DNA of 23,378 bases from assembly GCA_903927685.1 (NCBI GenBank), contig CAIYOB010000831.1:1-23378 (forward strand), written 5' to 3'. Source of the DNA: an uncultured Planctomycetaceae bacterium (GTDB taxonomy: Bacteria > Planctomycetota > Planctomycetia > Pirellulales > Pirellulaceae). Position 1 is the first letter of the stretch. Every line of letters begins with the position of its first letter. This document shows positions 20,287 through 23,378 of this stretch, piece after piece. The translations under genes and the position numbers were made by a program. Under the pieces are notes generated by a model that saw only the letters and a program-made list of their open reading frames with translations, ran no database searches and had not been told where the DNA came from.

Positions 20287-21987
20287 GTGAGCAGCCAGCC
20301 GGCCCCAGTCATCGGCATCGACCTCGGTACGACGTTTTCCGTCGTGGCTTGCCTGGAAGGCAGTGGCAGGCCCCGGACGATTCTGAATGCCGAAGGCGAT
20401 CTGAGCACGCCCAGCGCCGTGTATTTCGAGCAGGACCAGGTCGTCGTGGGCAAGGAAGCGATCAAGGCGGCTGTCTACGAACCGGAATCGGTCCTGCAGC
20501 ACGTCAAACGCGAGATGGGCAAGCCGCTGTGTGAGAAGCCGATTCGCGGCCTGCGGTTGCCGCCCGAAGTGGTCCAGGGGGCGATCCTGCGGAAACTGCG
20601 TCAGGATGCCGAGCATCGCCTGGGCACGGTCCAGGAGGCGGTCATCACCGTGCCGGCGTTTTTCAACGAGCCGCGCCGCAAGGCCACGATGGACGCCGGT
20701 CGCCTGGCCGGGCTCCAGGTCCTGGACATCATCAACGAGCCCACCGCCGCGGCGATCGCGTACGGCGTGCAGGCCGGGTTCGTGTCCGCGACCGGCGAGG
20801 CTCGGCAGGCGGAGAAGATTCTGGTCTACGACCTGGGCGGCGGCACCTTCGACGTGACTTTGATGCAGTTGGACGGCTGTCAGTACACGGCCGTGGCGAC
20901 CGACGGCGACGTGCAGTTAGGCGGCATCGACTGGGACCGCCGAATCGTCGATTTCGTGGCCGAACACTACCTGGACCAGCACGGCAGCGACCCGCGCAAA
21001 GACCCGGTGGCGCTCCAGATGTTGCTGCAGGAAGCCGAGGACGCCAAGCGGGCGTTGAGCAATCGGACCAGCGTCACCGTCCGCTTCGCGTACCAGAGCA
21101 AGCGGGTCCAAGTCACGTTGACGCGCGAGGAATTCGAGGCCCTGACCAGCGATCTGTTGCAGCGGACCATGTTTACCGTCGAGCGGCTGTTGCGGACGGC
21201 GCGGCTGCGGTTCGACGATTTGACGCGTTTGCTGCTGGTCGGCGGCTCGACGCGCATGCCGATGGTCCAACAGGTCCTCGAGGACGCCTCCGGCCGGAGC
21301 GTGGACCGTTCGCTGTCGCCGGACGAGGCGGTGGCGCACGGAGCGGCCCTGTACGCGGGCTTTCTGCATGGGGGCAGCCAAGCCACGGACCGCAGCCTGG
21401 TGGTCAAGAATGTCAATTCCCACGATTTGGGCGTCTTGGGGATTGAGAAGGCCACCGGGATGAAACGCCGGCGAATCATGATTCCGCGGAACACCATTCT
21501 GCCGGCGCGGAGCAAGAGTTCCTTTGTGACCCACCGGGCCAATCAGCGGAGTATCGCAGTGCACGTGGTCGAAGGCGGCGATGACAGCGGCAAGAACGCC
21601 ACGCCGATCGGCAAATGCCTGATCTCCGATCTCCCGCCGAAACTGCCCGCCAAGACGCCGGTCATGGTCCAATTCTACTACGCCGCCAATGGGCGTCTGA
21701 GCGTCAAAGCCTCGCTGCCCAACACGGGCATCGAATCGTCGGTCACCGTCGAACGGGCTTCCGGGATGTCGGACCAGGCGTTGCAGGAGTGGGAGCAGCG
21801 CATGGCGGCGGGGCAGCCGCTGTTGGGACCGGCGGCCGCACCACCCGCGACCGGCGGCCCGCCTCCACTGCCGCCGCCCTCGCCCCCGGGCGCGGCCGCC
21901 CCGGCGGAAACGTTCGATTTCGAGGGGCCGCACGTGTTCGAAGACGAAGAGCAGGACTCGGAAGTCTTTTCCGATCTGGAATTCTGA
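20287..21987 (+). CDS. Hsp70 family (DnaK-like) protein without a typical lid
   Basis: An ATP-dependent Hsp70-like chaperone of 566 aa (DnaK is about 640). The actin-like ATPase domain is complete: phosphate-1 'IGIDLGTTFSVVACLE' (from residue 9), 'EAVITVPAFFNEPRRKATMD', 'LDIINEPTAAAIAYG', phosphate-2 'YDLGGGTFDVT' (from 181), and the adenosine motif 'LLLVGGSTRMP' with Gly319-Gly320. A linker and beta substrate-binding domain follow (about 365-500, including 'SHDLGVLGIE' and 'MIPRNTILPARSKSSFVTH'). The alpha-helical lid is largely missing. Instead there is a short helix, a Pro/Ala-rich stretch (about 512-545) and an acidic C-terminus. GTG 20287 was chosen because GAGGG (20274-20278) is 8 nt upstream; TTG 20272 has no such site. 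A J-like protein gene follows 70 nt downstream, which suggests a functional pair distinct from the housekeeping DnaK. Confidence 0.93.
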   Translation: MSSQPAPVIGIDLGTTFSVVACLEGSGRPRTILNAEGDLSTPSAVYFEQDQVVVGKEAIKAAVYEPESVLQHVKREMGKPLCEKPIRGLRLPPEVVQGAILRKLRQDAEHRLGTVQEAVITVPAFFNEPRRKATMDAGRLAGLQVLDIINEPTAAAIAYGVQAGFVSATGEARQAEKILVYDLGGGTFDVTLMQLDGCQYTAVATDGDVQLGGIDWDRRIVDFVAEHYLDQHGSDPRKDPVALQMLLQEAEDAKRALSNRTSVTVRFAYQSKRVQVTLTREEFEALTSDLLQRTMFTVERLLRTARLRFDDLTRLLLVGGSTRMPMVQQVLEDASGRSVDRSLSPDEAVAHGAALYAGFLHGGSQATDRSLVVKNVNSHDLGVLGIEKATGMKRRRIMIPRNTILPARSKSSFVTHRANQRSIAVHVVEGGDDSGKNATPIGKCLISDLPPKLPAKTPVMVQFYYAANGRLSVKASLPNTGIESSVTVERASGMSDQALQEWEQRMAAGQPLLGPAAAPPATGGPPPLPPPSPPGAAAPAETFDFEGPHVFEDEEQDSEVFSDLEF

Positions 21988-22057
21988 TGGCTTGCACGAT
22001 CGGCCTCGGGACCGCAAAATACCGTAGATCCCCTTCTGCGGCGACAGCGAGCGACCC

Positions 22058-23074
22058 ATGGCCGAAAAGTTCGATCCGTACTACAAATGGCTCGGCATTC
22101 CTCCCAAGGATCAGCCGCCCCACCACTACCGGCTGTTGGGCATCGAACTGTTCGAACCGGATCGCGATGTGATCGACGCAGCCGCCAACCGGCTGATGGG
22201 CTACTTGAAGGAACTCGCCGCCGGCGACGACGCCTCGCATTCCCAAAAACTGCTGAACGAGATTTCCCGCGCGCGGTTGTGTCTGTTAAACAAGGACAAG
22301 AAAGCTGCTTACGACCAGGAATTGCGGGCCAAGCTGCCAGCCGAGAGAGGGAATGCAGCTGCCCCAGCCCCCCAGGCTCCTCCGCCTCCGCAGATCTCCG
22401 CGCCCGTCGTGCCGCCGGCCATTGAGCCGCCCGCGTTCGTCACGCCGCCCATCATCACCGAGCCGCCCCGCATCGACATCGGGCCTGCCGCCACCGGGCG
22501 GGACACGGGACTCAAACCGCCACCGTTGACCGCTCGTGGTCCGGCAGCAGCCGGGGGACGGGAAGTCCGCGAGTTCGACGGATTCGACGACGAGGAAGAC
22601 GAGGAAGAAGACGAATTCGACGAGGAAGACGAGGGCGAGGAGGAGTACGAGGACGACGACGAGCCTTACGCGAAACCGCGGCGATCGTCGCAGACGCGAA
22701 TGTACCTGATCGCCACCGGCTTGGCTGCCCTCGGGCTCGCCTTGCTGATTGTCGTGATTCTACTGCTGCCTCCTCCTGGGTCGCCAACCAAGACAGGGCG
22801 TCAGAAGACCAAGCCGCGGCACACGGGGCCCAATCCGGTCCTGGTTCTGCTGCTGAGCGACGACGTGCGCCAGGAAGTCACCGCGTTTCAGATTGACGGC
22901 CAGCCCCAGGAATGCCCGCCGAAAACGGAACTGGCGCTGGAACCCGGGACCCACCGCCTGATGCTCCGCCGGCCAGGCTACGAAGAAGTCGTGGAGAATA
23001 TCTTGCTGGTCTCCGGACAGCAGCGGAAAGAGTTCCGCCCCAGTTGGCGCGCGCAGGGCGGCGCGCGGCCGTGA
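22058..23074 (+). CDS. Membrane-anchored J-domain-like protein lacking HPD, with PEGA-like C-terminus
   Basis: A 338-aa protein. The N-terminus 'FDPYYKWLGIPPKDQPPHHY', then RLLGIELFE, then 'NEISRARLCLLNKDKKAAYD' (residues 5-86), has the spacing of a J domain (LGI near the start, a final AYD). The HPD tripeptide that activates Hsp70 ATPase is absent. I recall this variant as frequent in planctomycetes. A Pro-rich linker (about 100-165) and a strongly acidic cluster (173-203) come next. One transmembrane helix follows (about 215-237, 'MYLIATGLAALGLALLIVVI'), then a C-terminal domain (about 270-330) with 'IDGQPQECPPKTELALEPGT' and 'RRPGYEEVVENI', resembling a PEGA domain. The basic side next to the helix suggests the N-terminus is cytoplasmic and the PEGA-like part exported. 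It lies directly after the Hsp70 gene. No clear ribosome binding site is visible. Confidence 0.85.
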   Translation: MAEKFDPYYKWLGIPPKDQPPHHYRLLGIELFEPDRDVIDAAANRLMGYLKELAAGDDASHSQKLLNEISRARLCLLNKDKKAAYDQELRAKLPAERGNAAAPAPQAPPPPQISAPVVPPAIEPPAFVTPPIITEPPRIDIGPAATGRDTGLKPPPLTARGPAAAGGREVREFDGFDDEEDEEEDEFDEEDEGEEEYEDDDEPYAKPRRSSQTRMYLIATGLAALGLALLIVVILLLPPPGSPTKTGRQKTKPRHTGPNPVLVLLLSDDVRQEVTAFQIDGQPQECPPKTELALEPGTHRLMLRRPGYEEVVENILLVSGQQRKEFRPSWRAQGGARP

Positions 23075-23110
23075 ACGCGTTCGGGCCTTGATCGGAGTCC
23101 AGCACAACGA

Positions 23111-23163
23111 AACCCGATGCGTCAGCGAGGAACGGCTGCAGGTCCTCGCTGACGCGTCGGGTT
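23111..23163. repeat. Intergenic palindromic repeat, family B, copy 4
   Basis: AACCCGATGCGTCAGCGAGG (23111-23130) and CCTCGCTGACGCGTCGGGTT (23144-23163) pair at all but one position, around a short loop. It is 36 nt past the stop of the J-like gene, so it may mark the end of that transcript. Confidence 0.88.
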
Positions 23164-23198
23164 ACGATGGCTTGGTGCTCGCGGCGCGCTGGGGGTGG

Positions 23199-23275
23199 CT
23201 GGGGTCGAGCCGCGAGGTACGAGTGGCGAGCCCCCAGCCCTGCCACTGGGGGCTCGCTGCACTCGACCCAATCCA
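23199..23275. repeat. Family A palindromic repeat, copy 4 (first tandem unit)
   Basis: It opens with CTGGGGTCGAGCCGCGAGG (from 23199). The hairpin arms are CGAGTGGCGAGCCCCCAG (23220-23237) and CTGGGGGCTCGC (23246-23257), then a TG bulge and CACTCG (23260-23265). The stem sequence is identical to copy 1; only the loop differs (CCC in place of TCT). Confidence 0.9.
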
Positions 23276-23298
23276 TCCGGGGGGGGCGTCGATGGTAC

Positions 23299-23378
23299 CT
23301 GGGGTCGAGCCGCGAGGTACGAGGTACGAGTGGCGAGCCCCCAGTTCTGCCACTGGGGGCTCGCTGCACTCGACCCCA
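23299..23378. repeat. Family A palindromic repeat, copy 5 (second tandem unit, cut by window end)
   Basis: It repeats the opening of copy 4 exactly 100 nt later (23299-23320). A 7-nt duplication (GAGGTAC) follows, then the hairpin arms at 23327-23344 and 23353-23364 with CACTCG at 23367-23372. TGGGGTCGAG (23300-23309) also pairs with CTCGACCCCA (23369-23378), giving a longer outer stem. Confidence 0.9.

Larger units (their letters stand above)
23075..23378. other. Non-coding repeat-filled region at the right edge
   Basis: No gene was recognised. The region consists of one family B palindrome and two tandem family A units, each listed separately. Open frames crossing it on the minus strand translate the palindromes and are spurious. 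Confidence 0.7.

Noticed and set aside
22512..22787. Minus-strand frame opposite the acidic cluster of the J-like gene
   Set aside because: It is the Arg/Pro-rich reverse complement of the GAC/GAG-rich segment, an expected shadow.

Overview
The window is GC-rich and gene-dense and most likely comes from a planctomycete, probably Pirellulales. The lineage call rests on several things: small membrane proteins with a 'QFSLKSLL' opening, a 'DPYYKWLGIPPKDQPPHHY' J-like protein, a 'METSLH' protein, a DUF2752 protein beside a Cys-rich exported protein, and intergenic palindromes that read as 'NPKRQRG'-type spurious ORFs. This assignment is from pattern recognition, not from a search.

Layout. Bases 1-127 hold a palindromic repeat. 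Bases 128-2247 (minus) encode a sugar-type ABC substrate-binding lipoprotein and its permease, overlapping by ATGA, with no ATPase beside them. A small membrane protein (2472-2741, minus) diverges from csrA (2883-3101, plus, GTG start). Bases 3357-9539 (minus) are one giant hybrid histidine kinase of about 2060 aa with ten PAS-like and two GAF-like sensor modules, a kinase core and a C-terminal receiver. Next on the minus strand come a Prc-type S41 protease (9838-11928) and PRPP synthetase prs (12174-13133). On the plus strand follow rpsU (13474-13671) and a putative PD-(D/E)xK-like protein (13981-14670). The translation/secretion operon ffh-rpsP-trmD-rplS (17992 down to 14909, minus) has no rimM. 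A hotdog thioesterase (18448-18918, minus) diverges from a DUF2752 membrane protein and an exported hypothetical protein (19048-20175, plus). The right end holds a lid-less Hsp70 (20287-21987) followed by a membrane-anchored J-like protein without an HPD motif (22058-23074). Two tandem copies of the palindromic repeat close the window.

How the genes fit together. The housekeeping block (prs, rpsU, ffh-rpsP-trmD-rplS) supplies nucleotide precursors, ribosomal proteins, tRNA m1G37 methylation and co-translational targeting. The kinase and CsrA are signalling and post-transcriptional regulators, but nothing in the sequence links them directly. The Hsp70/J-like pair looks like a dedicated, noncanonical chaperone module, and I consider it the most novel part of the window. 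Two families of intergenic palindromes (A: GCGAGCCCCCAG/CTGGGGGCTCGC; B: AACCCGAAGCG/CGCTTCGGGTT) punctuate the gaps and never fall in a confident gene. No tRNA, rRNA, CRISPR, insertion sequence or phage gene was recognised.
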